Source of the DNA: Frateuria terrea
Lineage (GTDB): Bacteria; Pseudomonadota; Gammaproteobacteria; Xanthomonadales; Rhodanobacteraceae
Direction of reading: 5' to 3'
NCBI RefSeq assembly: GCF_900115705.1
Contig: NZ_FOXL01000002.1
Span: forward strand, 372,001-436,000
Length of the DNA stretch: 64,000 nt
Shown here: in pieces, positions 17,491 through 25,755 of the stretch
How the letters are laid out: every line of letters starts with the position of its first letter
Numbering within the stretch: position 1 is the first letter of the stretch
Position numbers and translations under genes: made by a program
Notes under the pieces: generated by a model
What the model was told of the DNA's origin: nothing
The model's database searches: none
What the model saw: the letters and a program-made list of their open reading frames with translations, nothing else

Positions 17491-18922
17491 CCGAAGGCGC
17501 CTGGGCGCAGGACTGGCCGCGGCCGGCCTGACCGCCCTGCTGTGGTGGTTCGGCAACGGCCTGCACCCGGTGTGGTGGCTGACATGGCTGGTACCGCTGC
17601 CGGTGTTGTGGCTGGCGACGCGCGTGCGCTGGACCTGGTCGGCGCTGGCCGCGTTTGCAGGCGCCCTGATCGGCAACCTCAACCAGTGGACTTATCTGCA
17701 CGGCTACATCGGCCTGCCGCTGGGAGTGATCGCCTGGATCGTGATCGCACCCGGGCTGACACTGGCCAGCTGCACCCTGCTGTTCCGCAGGCTGCTGCTG
17801 CGCGGCCGACCGCTGGCCGCCTCGCTGGCGGTGCCGGCGCTGTGGATCGCGCTGCAATACGCCAACACGTTGGTCTCGCCACACGGCACGTTCGGTGCCA
17901 TCGCCTATACGCAGATGGACGCGTTGCCGATCCTGCAGCTGGCCGCGCTGACCGGCCTGTGGGGCATCGGTTTCCTCCTGCTTTGGCTGCCGGCGGCCCT
18001 TGCCGCAGCGACATCGCCCCCGCGCGGCGTCGACCGCTGGGTGGGCCTGGTGCTGTGCGCAGGGGCGGTGCTGGGCGCGCTCGGTTACGGCTGGTGGCGG
18101 CTGCAGCAACCGGCCACCGCCTCGGTGCGCGTCGGACTGGTTTCGCTGGAGCATCCGATCCGGCCGCCGCTGGCTTCGGGCGAGGGCCAGGCGCTGCTGC
18201 AGCGCTACGTCACCGCGGTGCAACAGCTTGCCGACCGCGGCGCCGCGGTGGTGGTGATTCCCGAAACCAGTTTCGCCACAGCCGACCCCACCGTACCCGC
18301 GTTCGCCGCGCTCGCGCGCGACCGCAGGCTCTTGCTCGACGTGGGCCTCGAATACCAGGCCACGCAGCCGCGCGAGCGCAACATCGCGATGGTTTTCCCG
18401 CCCGACGGCGACGCGCCGGCGACCTACAGCAAACGTCACCTGATTCCCGTCTTCGAGGACCGCTACGCGCCAGGCAGCGCCTACCGCCTGCTCGACGCCC
18501 CGTCGCAGATCGGGCTTGCCGTATGCAAGGACATGGACTTCCACGACATCAGCCGCACCTATGGCGCGCTCGGCGCGCAACTGCTGCTGGTGCCGGCCTG
18601 GGACTTCCGCGTGGACGGCTGGCTGCACTCGCGCATGGCGATCATGCGCGGCGTGGAAAGCGGCTTCGCGATCGCGCGCGTCGCGCGCAGCGGGCGGTTG
18701 ACGTTGAGCGACGACCGCGGCCGCGTGGTCGCCGAGTCCTCCAGCGAGACGCAGGACGCTGAACTAGTCGGCGACCTGCCCCTGCACCGCGACCGCACCC
18801 TCTACAACCGATGGGGCGACTGGTTCGCATACGCCGACCTGGGGTTGCTCGGTTTGCTGCTGGTGCTGGTATTTTCGGCCTCATCTCTGCCAAGTCGAAC
18901 CTCGTTACGAGATGGAGCGTAG
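17474..18922 (+). CDS. Membrane nitrilase-superfamily protein (apolipoprotein N-acyltransferase-like)
   Basis: A 482-residue inner-membrane protein with five to six hydrophobic helices (residues 10-210) followed by a periplasmic carbon-nitrogen hydrolase domain, the Lnt layout. The catalytic triad is visible: Glu264 in VIPETSF, Lys320 in YSKRHLIP and Cys351 in AVCKDMDF. A final hydrophobic segment (LGLLGLLLVLVFSA) anchors the C-terminus. True Lnt acylates lipoprotein N-termini. This copy is under a local TetR gene that it overlaps by 17 bases, so it may be a specialised paralogue rather than the housekeeping enzyme. The reaction is inferred from the family. Confidence 0.85.
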   Translation: MDLRADRRRLGAGLAAAGLTALLWWFGNGLHPVWWLTWLVPLPVLWLATRVRWTWSALAAFAGALIGNLNQWTYLHGYIGLPLGVIAWIVIAPGLTLASCTLLFRRLLLRGRPLAASLAVPALWIALQYANTLVSPHGTFGAIAYTQMDALPILQLAALTGLWGIGFLLLWLPAALAAATSPPRGVDRWVGLVLCAGAVLGALGYGWWRLQQPATASVRVGLVSLEHPIRPPLASGEGQALLQRYVTAVQQLADRGAAVVVIPETSFATADPTVPAFAALARDRRLLLDVGLEYQATQPRERNIAMVFPPDGDAPATYSKRHLIPVFEDRYAPGSAYRLLDAPSQIGLAVCKDMDFHDISRTYGALGAQLLLVPAWDFRVDGWLHSRMAIMRGVESGFAIARVARSGRLTLSDDRGRVVAESSSETQDAELVGDLPLHRDRTLYNRWGDWFAYADLGLLGLLLVLVFSASSLPSRTSLRDGA

Positions 18923-18935
18923 AGATGACAGCGCG

Positions 18936-20477
18936 CTATCGATGCGCTTCGACTGGCGATTGGACAAGCGACGGCTGCAACTGATCCTCTTGCGGATGGT
19001 GCGGATTTTCCTGTCGGGAGAGAGCAAGGAACTCGGCACTGCTTTGTTCCAGCGGCCGGGCGATCGCCTGAGTAACGTCTACACAGGCGATCTGTTTGAG
19101 CGGTGATCTAGGATCGCCCTCGATCGCAAAAGCCCTCTCCCCGCCCCCGCCCCCGCCCCCGCCCCCGCCCAGGATCACGTGATCGATGCGGGCGAGGCCC
19201 TGGACGTAAGCAGCCGTTGCAAGCGATCCGGCAAGGTTGCGTGAAAAAGCGTCAGGCGCGCGCCCATGTTGAGCGTCGATAACGTGGACACGTTCGAGCG
19301 CCTGGCGAAACATTGGGTTCCCCGGATGGCCAACATCAGCCAGGGTTGTGACCCGCTGCCGCGTGGCTTCGTGCAGAACCCCCAGCGTTTCCGGACCAAC
19401 GAGGCCATCGGGCTTCAACCCATGCGCGCGCTGGAAGGTTTCGACGGCAGCCTGCGTGCTTGGACCGAACGCGCCATCCGGATGCAATGCAAGGCCGCGT
19501 GCGTCCGTGATGCCTAGCTTTGCCAGGCTAGCCTGGAGCTGGGTGACCTGGTCGCCACGGGAACCTTGGCGCAAGACGCGACCCTGGCCATCCCGTCCTA
19601 TGGCTCTCAACGCTTTGCGAAAATCGCTGTCGGTCGAGGCTGCGGACGGATTGAAACCTGCAGTCGCCACTTTGACCTGAGCTCGATCCAGCGCAGCCGC
19701 TATTGCAGGGTTGTCGTAGGCATGGCCATAACGACCAGCCAATACGGCGGCTTCAGGGGCGGCGTAATGGCGGTGGTGGCGTTTGATGTCATCGGCCTTT
19801 GCGAGCACGTCGTCGTAGTCGCCTCCGCTTCGTAGAACTTGGCGGAACTCGGCTAACTTCCCTGGCATTTGATTGGCCGTCTTCGCGAGTATGGCGATGG
19901 CTTCCAAACGGCGATCCTCGTGGATGTTCTGGCCATCGGCAGCGAGCATCTCCATGGCAACCTTGGTCACATTGCGAATCTGCGGGTAGTCGATATTCTG
20001 GTGAATCCATCTCTCGCCGCCTTCAGAGGCAGCCCAGGCATTGAAGCTGTCGCGCGTGTCCGGTTCGAGGAAGGCCAGCGTGCCTCGGCCCCTTTCACCA
20101 TTTCCGTGCGTCAGGAGCTCCGCCCGGAGCCGCACCTTGTCCGAAGGGAACTTGAGATCATGGTCCTGGGCATATTTCGATGCTTCTGCGATGAGGCCGT
20201 CCACATAGGTGGTTTGACCGCGTTTCGCGGGCGCGCTTTGGGTTGCACCTAGCGGCCACTCCCCGCGCTGACCAAGGTCGACCTGAATAGTGCCAATCGA
20301 GTAGCCGCTGTTGGCTACTACTTCGTGTGAATCGCCCCAGTTCGAGTGCGGTCCGTGAGCGGTTATTCCAGCGACGCTTAATTGGTAGGAAGATGCTCCT
20401 CCTTCCGTACCTCGGCCCACGATGAAGTAGATGGCGCCCGCGACCGCGTCGATATCGTGCGTATCCAAACTAGACAT
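18936..20477 (-). CDS. X-T4SS antibacterial effector (peptidoglycan-binding, XVIPCD)
   Basis: A 513-residue protein. Residues 1-290 form an unrecognised, probably lysozyme-like, domain (SGYSIGTIQVDLGQRG). Residues 303-368 are a PG_binding_1 domain (VLRQGSRGDQVTQLQASL, PDGAFGPSTQAAVETFQ, VGPETLGVL). Residues about 383-485 match the XVIPCD secretion signal of Xanthomonadales type IV effectors: HPGNPMFRQALERVHVID, then GLARIDHVIL, FAIEGDP and VDVTQAIARPLEQSS. No signal peptide. It should be delivered into rival bacteria to degrade the wall. It follows its presumed immunity gene by 36 bases. A Gly10 run interrupts the XVIPCD at 437-446. No T4SS structural genes are in the window. Confidence 0.9.
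   Translation of the reverse strand: MSSLDTHDIDAVAGAIYFIVGRGTEGGASSYQLSVAGITAHGPHSNWGDSHEVVANSGYSIGTIQVDLGQRGEWPLGATQSAPAKRGQTTYVDGLIAEASKYAQDHDLKFPSDKVRLRAELLTHGNGERGRGTLAFLEPDTRDSFNAWAASEGGERWIHQNIDYPQIRNVTKVAMEMLAADGQNIHEDRRLEAIAILAKTANQMPGKLAEFRQVLRSGGDYDDVLAKADDIKRHHRHYAAPEAAVLAGRYGHAYDNPAIAAALDRAQVKVATAGFNPSAASTDSDFRKALRAIGRDGQGRVLRQGSRGDQVTQLQASLAKLGITDARGLALHPDGAFGPSTQAAVETFQRAHGLKPDGLVGPETLGVLHEATRQRVTTLADVGHPGNPMFRQALERVHVIDAQHGRAPDAFSRNLAGSLATAAYVQGLARIDHVILGGGGGGGGGGERAFAIEGDPRSPLKQIACVDVTQAIARPLEQSSAEFLALSRQENPHHPQEDQLQPSLVQSPVEAHR
19140..19169. repeat. Five tandem 6-bp repeats encoding a glycine run
   Basis: Five copies of CCCGCC (GGCGGG on the coding strand) in the effector gene, giving ten glycines (residues 437-446) within the secretion domain. 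Copy-number change by slippage would keep the reading frame, altering only linker length. Such a G-rich strand could also fold into a quadruplex. The repeat itself is directly seen. Confidence 0.95.
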
Positions 20478-20513
20478 ACCGCTACTCCGTTAACGGTTGG
20501 AAAACTGACACGC

Positions 20514-20957
20514 CTACTTCCCGCCTGCTATGGCCAGATATTCGTCCAGTTCGTCGGCCCGCTTGCCGATTACGAAAAGCTCATTTTCTTCCACCTGCAG
20601 GTTATCGACGATATCGTTTTCGAAGAGTGTGTCTTCGAAATCCACGGTGTTGTCACGGAATTTGAGCCAGGCACGCTCCACCTCAACTAGTCTCTTTTTC
20701 TGGTCCGGATTCAGTTTTCGCAACAACGCCGCGTAGGTAGTGTTGAGGCGATGGTCCTGCCGCGCCCGCTCTTGCGAAAGGCATGCGGCTTCTTCAATGT
20801 TGTCCGAGTCCGCCTTGTCGATGCATTCGTAGAACGTTTTGGTAATACCCTTCGGCGCATCACGCCGGATCAGCTCGCTGGTGCTCTCGGTCGCGCCTGC
20901 CGCGACTCCGTACGAGAGCAGGGCGAAGGCGATGGCGGTCGTGCTGATGCGTCTCAT
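20514..20957 (-). CDS. LprI-like (DUF1311) immunity protein of the X-T4SS effector
   Basis: A 147-residue protein with a signal peptide ending near VAAGA-TES, so periplasmic. The DUF1311/lysozyme-inhibitor LprI core follows: FYECIDKAD with Cys45, Cys59 after EEAA, then QDHRLNTTYAALLRKL and VEVERAWLKFRDNT. In Xanthomonadales, DUF1311 proteins next to XVIPCD effectors act as immunity proteins against cell-wall hydrolases, which fits periplasmic placement here. It precedes the effector by 36 bases on the same strand. ATG 20957 has GGAG 7 bases upstream. The two genes look lower in GC than their neighbours, suggesting transfer. Confidence 0.88.
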   Translation of the reverse strand: MRRISTTAIAFALLSYGVAAGATESTSELIRRDAPKGITKTFYECIDKADSDNIEEAACLSQERARQDHRLNTTYAALLRKLNPDQKKRLVEVERAWLKFRDNTVDFEDTLFENDIVDNLQVEENELFVIGKRADELDEYLAIAGGK

Positions 20958-21251
20958 GGCAGCTCCTGGTGGTGGACTTTTCGTGGAAGCCGAAGCTTGC
21001 CGGGCCCCGAGGCCCATGTCTGTCGGTCGACGACTACGGTGCCCTGCGGGAATGCCGAGGCGGTCAGGGAATGTTCCCGCGGACCCTGGCCTCCAATACG
21101 TAGCAAGCATGGAGCGGCGCGATGGCCGTCCTGGCGAATGCACCGACCCCACCACCGATGCCCGATTGCCCGCACACGCCCGATTTGCGCCCGCCTGCCG
21201 CCTCGCGGGCGAGCGAAGATCACACCTTTCGTTGCCTGGGAAGAACGTGGA
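20958..21251. other. Divergent intergenic region
   Basis: Between the immunity gene (leftward) and the esterase (rightward). No gene, repeat or RNA is recognised; it should hold both promoters. Confidence 0.4.
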
Positions 21252-22187
21252 ATGAAGACGTTGCTGACGATGCTGTGCGCGCTGCTCGCCACCACCGGCG
21301 TGCATGCGGAAACCGGAACCTGGAAGCCTACGCCGGGCCATACCCAGGTACCCATCTGGCCGGGTGCGGCACCGGATCAACAACCGGTACCCGGACCGGA
21401 AAAGATGACAGTGAGCACGGGCTTGATCGCGGGCCTTCCTGCCACCGCGATCACTAACGTGACGCGGCCGACGATGACGGTCTATCCGCCCAGGGGCAGG
21501 AACAGCGGCGCAGCGGTCGTGGTACTGCCTGGCGGAGGCTTCCAGATCCTGGCAATCGACCTGGAAGGCACCGAGGCATGCGACTGGCTCACCGCCAACG
21601 GCATCACCTGCGTGCTGCTCAAATATCGCGTGCCAGGGCCGCCCTACGACTGGCGTTGCGATTGCCGTCCGCATGACTACATGGTGCCGACGCTGGCGCT
21701 CGAAGACACCCAGCGCACCATCGCCCTGGTGCGCCATCACGCCGCGGAATGGCACATCGACCCGCACAGGATCGGCGTGATGGGCTTTTCCGCGGGCGGC
21801 TTTCTCGTGGCCGAAGCGAGCACTCGCTACAGGCAGCGCGCGTACAAGCCGGTCGACGCGGCGGACAGGGAGAGCATCCGTCCGGATTTCGCCATGGCGA
21901 TCTATCCGGGCCACCTGGCGGTGAACGGCAAATTGAATCCGAACGTGCCGGTCACTCCCGACACGCCGCCGACCTTCGTGCTGCAGGCCGAAGACGACCA
22001 CGTGGATGGCGTGGAACAGGCACTGGTCTACTACACGGCGCTCGCCCAGGCTGGCGTGCCCGCGGAGATGCACCTGTATGCACACGGAGGCCATGCCTTC
22101 GGCCTGCGCCATACGCAGCTGCCCATCACCGGCTGGCCCGAACTGATGAAGGCATGGTTGAAAACCATCGGCGTGCTGTCGAAGTAG
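21252..22187 (+). CDS. Alpha/beta-hydrolase, acetyl-xylan-esterase-like, exported
   Basis: A 311-residue protein with a signal sequence (MKTLLTMLCALLATTGVHA). The alpha/beta-hydrolase fold has the oxyanion loop VVVLPGGGFQILA, nucleophile Ser in GVMGFSAGGFLVAE, an acid in VLQAEDDHVDGV and the catalytic His in AHGGHAFGLR. The group includes secreted carbohydrate esterases acting on acetylated plant polymers, so deacetylation of hemicellulose is a reasonable guess. The ATG sits at the front of the signal sequence. Convergent with the MarR-GNAT gene. Confidence 0.85.
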   Translation: MKTLLTMLCALLATTGVHAETGTWKPTPGHTQVPIWPGAAPDQQPVPGPEKMTVSTGLIAGLPATAITNVTRPTMTVYPPRGRNSGAAVVVLPGGGFQILAIDLEGTEACDWLTANGITCVLLKYRVPGPPYDWRCDCRPHDYMVPTLALEDTQRTIALVRHHAAEWHIDPHRIGVMGFSAGGFLVAEASTRYRQRAYKPVDAADRESIRPDFAMAIYPGHLAVNGKLNPNVPVTPDTPPTFVLQAEDDHVDGVEQALVYYTALAQAGVPAEMHLYAHGGHAFGLRHTQLPITGWPELMKAWLKTIGVLSK

Positions 22188-22280
22188 CCATCGGCAAGGT
22201 GCGGCCTTCGTCGTTCTGTCCAGAGCCGGGCAAGCGATGCCGGAAACTGCGGCGGTCGTCGTCGACAGGTTCGGCCCCCG

Positions 22281-23180
22281 CTAGTTCTTCCCCGCTGCTT
22301 CGAGCGTCTTTTCGAACCAGTGGTCAGCGTATGGGTTCTGGTTGTAGGGAGGAATCTCGCGATACCCGTTGCGGGCATACAAGGCGCGGGCCTCGGTGAG
22401 CGTGCGGTTGGTGTCCAGCCGCAGCGTCGACATGCCGATCCCGCCGGCATGCCGCTCCAGTGCATCGAGCAGACGCTGCGCGATACCCAGGCCACGCGCC
22501 GAAGGCGAGACCCACATGCGCTTGATTTCACCGATGCCGGCACCGATGCGCTTGAGGGCGGCACAGCCCAGCGGCCGCCCGTCCAGCCTGGCCAGCAGGA
22601 ACAGGCCCGACGGTGGCACCAGCTCCTGTGGATCAGCCGAAGGCCCGCGCCCGGGATCGAAGCCGGACTCGAAACGCCCGGCCAGCTCGGCAAGATAGGC
22701 GTCGATGCAGGCGACGGCCTCGGCGCCGAGCGGATCGGCCACCTCCACGGTGACCGCCGCGGCGCGCATCAGCCGCTCCACTTCCGCCATGGCCGCAACG
22801 AGGCGCTGGCGCTGGGTCTCCGGCAACGGCGCCAGCAGCGTGTCGGCCAGTTCCTGCGAGCGGCGGTCCAGCACGTCGAACTCGCGACGCCCCTTCGCGG
22901 TCAGCGTCACCCGACGCACGCGTGCATCGCCGGGCGCGGGCTGCGACCTGGCAATCCCCTGCGCCTCGAGCGAACGCAGCATCCTGCTCAGGTAGCCGGA
23001 GTCCAGCGACAGGCGCGCCCGCAGTTCACGGACTTCGGCACCTGCCCGGCCGATCTCGAACAACAGCCGCGATTCGGCCAGCGGGCGACCGCGCCCCAGG
23101 TAGTCGTCCGTCAGCACGCCGATCCGGCGCGTTACCGCCCGATTGAAACTGCGGACCTGTTCGACCTGGCGTGCATCCAT
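22281..23180 (-). CDS. MarR regulator fused to a GNAT acetyltransferase
   Basis: A 299-residue two-domain protein. Residues 1-145 are a MarR winged helix (LDSGYLSRMLRSLEAQG, then DARVRRVTLTAKG). Residues about 150-295 are a GNAT domain (MWVSPSARGLGIAQRLLDALE, the acetyl-CoA loop, and ARALYARNGYREI). Such fusions are known in proteobacteria; substrate and ligand are unknown. An inverted repeat overlaps its start region. A DUF2384-like gene starts 370 bases upstream on the same strand and ends 31 bases before this ATG. Confidence 0.92.
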   Translation of the reverse strand: MDARQVEQVRSFNRAVTRRIGVLTDDYLGRGRPLAESRLLFEIGRAGAEVRELRARLSLDSGYLSRMLRSLEAQGIARSQPAPGDARVRRVTLTAKGRREFDVLDRRSQELADTLLAPLPETQRQRLVAAMAEVERLMRAAAVTVEVADPLGAEAVACIDAYLAELAGRFESGFDPGRGPSADPQELVPPSGLFLLARLDGRPLGCAALKRIGAGIGEIKRMWVSPSARGLGIAQRLLDALERHAGGIGMSTLRLDTNRTLTEARALYARNGYREIPPYNQNPYADHWFEKTLEAAGKN

Positions 23181-23201
23181 TGCCTGACTTTAGTCAGCAA
23201 T
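23179..23201. promoter_or_regulatory. Inverted repeat at the MarR-GNAT start
   Basis: CTGACT, two bases, AGTCAG (23184-23197) is perfect; ATTGC before it and GCAAT after it extend the symmetry with one extra base in the left arm. The repeat touches the ATG at 23180. It is a likely MarR operator for autorepression. Confidence 0.7.
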
Positions 23202-23211
23202 AAGGAAACCG

Positions 23212-23550
23212 TCAAGCGAATGCCGATCGGGTCGCGGATCCTACGCGCACGTCCGTGGGTGCGGGTATCCGGCGCTCAGCGGCATCGACTGCGATGGCTG
23301 CACGCAGGAACGCCAGTACGGCCGTCGCCCTGCCCTGGGCCACCAGTTCGGCTGCCGTAAGCCCGTCGAGTACAGCGATGGGTACGCTGCGATACCAGAT
23401 CATGGCTTCCACGATGTCCGGCTCCAGCGCAGCAGCCAGCCGCAGGACCGCCAACGCCGCCGGCACGTGGATGCTGGCCGGCGACGGCGCCGCATGGTCG
23501 GCATGCGGAGGTGTCGGTAGAACTGATGTGGCCGGTGCCGCGGATCGCAT
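23212..23550 (-). CDS. DUF2384/ParS-like small protein (antitoxin-like)
   Basis: A 112-residue protein. After a Pro/Ala-rich N-terminus, the C-terminal half resembles the MbcA/ParS/Xre toxin-binding (DUF2384) domain: Trp then SVPIAVLDGLTAAELVAQG and TAVLAFLRAAI, the usual W-x-LdG-xP-LL-x(G) pattern with some changes. The N-terminal Xre helix-turn-helix is absent and no RES-type toxin lies beside it, so it may be a truncated antitoxin or a chromosomal relative with another job. Start uncertain; the ribosome site is weak. Confidence 0.5.
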   Translation of the reverse strand: MRSAAPATSVLPTPPHADHAAPSPASIHVPAALAVLRLAAALEPDIVEAMIWYRSVPIAVLDGLTAAELVAQGRATAVLAFLRAAIAVDAAERRIPAPTDVRVGSATRSAFA

Positions 23551-23797
23551 GGAATACCTATTTCATGGCCAATCAAAGGAACAGCGGTCTGCGCACGCTG
23601 TCGAAACGCCGCGGCTCATTTCGGCCTGTCGGCGCGGTGAATGTTCAAGCGCGACCATCGCCTGGCGCAGGCGCCCAGCGAGGGCTGCCTGCGAGGCCGG
23701 CAGCATGCGCGGGTGCATCAGGTCGCGGAGAGTGGCGAAGGCAGGGTTTCGCATGTCGGCTGGCAGACACCCTCGCCAGGCAAGCCGTTTCGCGCCG
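23551..23797. other. Intergenic region
   Basis: Between the DUF2384-like gene and the cupin gene stop. A 63-codon frame at 23563-23754 (minus) has no homology I recognise and no clear ribosome site; I treat it as chance. Confidence 0.35.
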
Positions 23798-24199
23798 CTA
23801 CTTCGCTGGCACTAGGACGGGAGCGCCCTTGTTCTTGAGGAGCAGCACCACGAACCTGGCGGGCTTGGTCGAGCTGGCGTTGCGGCCGATGGTATGCACG
23901 TCGTGCGGCCCCTCGTAGAACGTCTGGCCCGGCCCCAGCGTGACCGGCTTGCTGCCGCGCACGCCCATCACGATCGAACCATCGAGCACGTAGACGAAGG
24001 CATCGGCGTTGTGGCGATGCACGGGGTCCACCGAGCCCGGCGGATACTCGACCATCAGCATCACTGCTTCCTTGCCGGGATAGTCGGGCAAGGGTTTGGT
24101 CATGATCGTGGTCACGTGGGCCTGGGGCGGCGCCTGCTGCGCGCTGGCGGCGCCCGTGACCATCAACAGGGCCAGGGCGAGAGTCTTCAATGCGGTCAT
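23798..24199 (-). CDS. Exported cupin-domain protein
   Basis: A 133-residue protein with a signal peptide (LALALLMVTGAASA) followed by a single cupin barrel: DPVHRHNADAFVYVLDGSI (metal-binding motif 1 with two His and the distal Glu replaced by Asp) and GPGQTFYEGPHDVHTIGRN (motif 2). It should bind a metal in the periplasm; the reaction is unknown. Third gene of a leftward set: the NAD(P)-binding protein (24782-25537), the AhpD-like protein (24253-24732), then this, with gaps of 49 and 53 bases. Confidence 0.85.
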   Translation of the reverse strand: MTALKTLALALLMVTGAASAQQAPPQAHVTTIMTKPLPDYPGKEAVMLMVEYPPGSVDPVHRHNADAFVYVLDGSIVMGVRGSKPVTLGPGQTFYEGPHDVHTIGRNASSTKPARFVVLLLKNKGAPVLVPAK

Positions 24200-24252
24200 G
24201 GTTGGTTCCTCTGGTGGCAGGGAGGCGCGCTGGCCTCGGCGCCTACTTGTGC

Positions 24253-24732
24253 TCAGGACAGGCCGGACTTGTCCACGCCATAGGCCTTGTCGTAGCTGCC
24301 GGGTACCAGCCGGAAGCCGACGTTGATGCGGTTCCAGGCATTGATCGACATGACCAGGAAGGTCAGGTCGGACAGCTCCTTCTCGGACAACTGCTCGCGG
24401 ACGCGCTCGTAGATGTCGTCCGACACGCCCTCGGCGGGCATGCGGGTAAGGACTTCGGTCCACTCCAGCGCGGCGCGCTCGCGCGGGCTGAACAGCTGGG
24501 ATTCGCGCCACACGGCGACGTGATGCACGCGCAGCGGCCGCTCGCCGTGGATGGTGGCCTCCTTGACGTGCATGTCCACGCAGAAGGCGCAGCCGTTGAT
24601 CTGCGACGCCCGAATGTCGACCAGGTGGCGTGTCGTTTCCTCGATGGCACTGTGCCTGAGCGCCAGGCTGAACTCGACGAACTTCTTGAGCAGCTCGGGC
24701 GATTGCTTCTGGTAGTTGATGCGCTCGGTCAT
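24253..24732 (-). CDS. Carboxymuconolactone decarboxylase/AhpD-family protein
   Basis: A 159-residue cytoplasmic protein with the CMD/AhpD core INGCAFCVDMH: Cys48, Cys51 and His55 form a peroxidase-like thiol site. The C-terminal NAWNRINVGFRLVPG is typical of the alkylhydroperoxidase-like branch. A role in reducing peroxides or reactive carbonyls is likely. ATG 24732 with GGAG close upstream (reading GGAGCCACCCATG). Middle gene of a three-gene leftward operon downstream of the NAD(P)-binding protein and divergent from the CadC-type regulator. Confidence 0.92.
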   Translation of the reverse strand: MTERINYQKQSPELLKKFVEFSLALRHSAIEETTRHLVDIRASQINGCAFCVDMHVKEATIHGERPLRVHHVAVWRESQLFSPRERAALEWTEVLTRMPAEGVSDDIYERVREQLSEKELSDLTFLVMSINAWNRINVGFRLVPGSYDKAYGVDKSGLS

Positions 24733-24781
24733 GGGTGGCTCCGTTGTGGTGGAATGGTTGGGTGGCGGACGCGACTGCGCC

Positions 24782-25537
24782 TCAGGTAGGCGTGGATGCG
24801 CGTTCGAGCCACTCATGGAAGTGAGTCGGCCCCAGGCGCGGGTGGGCGCCGGGTGTCAGCGACGCGTCATCGAGCTCGGCGCCGAAGTAGCGTGCGTGCA
24901 CGTCCGCGATGACCTGGCGACCGTCGCCGTTGACGGCCATCGCCCGGCGCGCCAGCTCGTCCAGCGGCAGCGCCTCGGGGCCAGCCACCTCGACCGTGCC
25001 GTTCAGCGGTGGACCGACCGCAAGGTCGGCCAGGGCGGCGGCGACGTCGTCCGCCGCGATCGGCTGCAGCAGCGCAGGCGACAGCCGCACCACGTCGCCT
25101 TCGGTGCCTGCCTGGATGATCCCGCCGATGAACTCGAAGAACTGCGTCGACCGCAGGATGGTGTAGGGAACGCCCGAGGCCTTGATCAACCGCTCCTGCG
25201 CCATCTTTGCGCGCAGGTAGCCGCTCTGCGGCAAGCGGTCGCTGCCGACTACCGACAGTGCCACGTGATGCTCCACGCCGGCCGCATCCTCGGCGGCCAG
25301 CAGCCGGCGACTGGAGGTCTCGAAAAATTCCAGCACTGCCCCGTCCTCGAATAAGGGCGAATTGGCGACGTCGACCACGACCTGCGCGCCGATCAGCGCC
25401 TCGGCCAGGCCTTCGCCGGTCAGCGTGTCGACGCCCCACCTCGGCGAGGCCGCCAGCACGTCGTGGCCACGCCGGCGAAGCCGGTCGACCAGGTTCGCGC
25501 CGATGAGTCCGCTGCCGCCGATGACCACGATCTTCAT
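24782..25537 (-). CDS. NAD(P)-binding (NmrA/SDR-like) protein
   Basis: A 251-residue Rossmann protein. VIGGSGLIGANLVDRLRRRG is the dinucleotide-binding loop; the middle contains LSVVGSDRLPQSGYLRAK (Tyr-x3-Lys) and TILRSTQFFEF, as in atypical SDRs of the NmrA/YbjT group. Such proteins are reductases or redox sensors. First gene of the operon with AhpD-like and cupin genes, and 218 bases from the divergent CadC-type regulator, its probable controller. Confidence 0.9.
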   Translation of the reverse strand: MKIVVIGGSGLIGANLVDRLRRRGHDVLAASPRWGVDTLTGEGLAEALIGAQVVVDVANSPLFEDGAVLEFFETSSRRLLAAEDAAGVEHHVALSVVGSDRLPQSGYLRAKMAQERLIKASGVPYTILRSTQFFEFIGGIIQAGTEGDVVRLSPALLQPIAADDVAAALADLAVGPPLNGTVEVAGPEALPLDELARRAMAVNGDGRQVIADVHARYFGAELDDASLTPGAHPRLGPTHFHEWLERASTPT

Positions 25538-25755
25538 CTGCCTTGCCTCCGCCGAGCCGTCACGGACGGCCGATGGACAGAGGATGCGCGCGGCGCCGGC
25601 GGGACACTTTGCGCGGGCTTTGGATTAATGTTGTGTTTTCCTTGCAAGGCGCTCCACCGACTCGTGTCGCGATCGTCTCCATTCCTGGGCCGTGGCCCGC
25701 ACCATGGCTGCGCACCGGCCGTCCGGGCGGCCCGCAGCGAGCGGGAGGACGCGCC

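Noticed and set aside
19139-19170. CRISPR-like short repeats
   Set aside because: Units are 6 bases, contiguous and in frame in a coding region; there are no spacers.
20514-20957. Free-standing lysozyme inhibitor
   Set aside because: The LprI-like fold is the same, but tight linkage to an XVIPCD effector makes an immunity role more likely.
23563-23754. 63-codon minus-strand frame before the cupin gene
   Set aside because: No homology or ribosome site.
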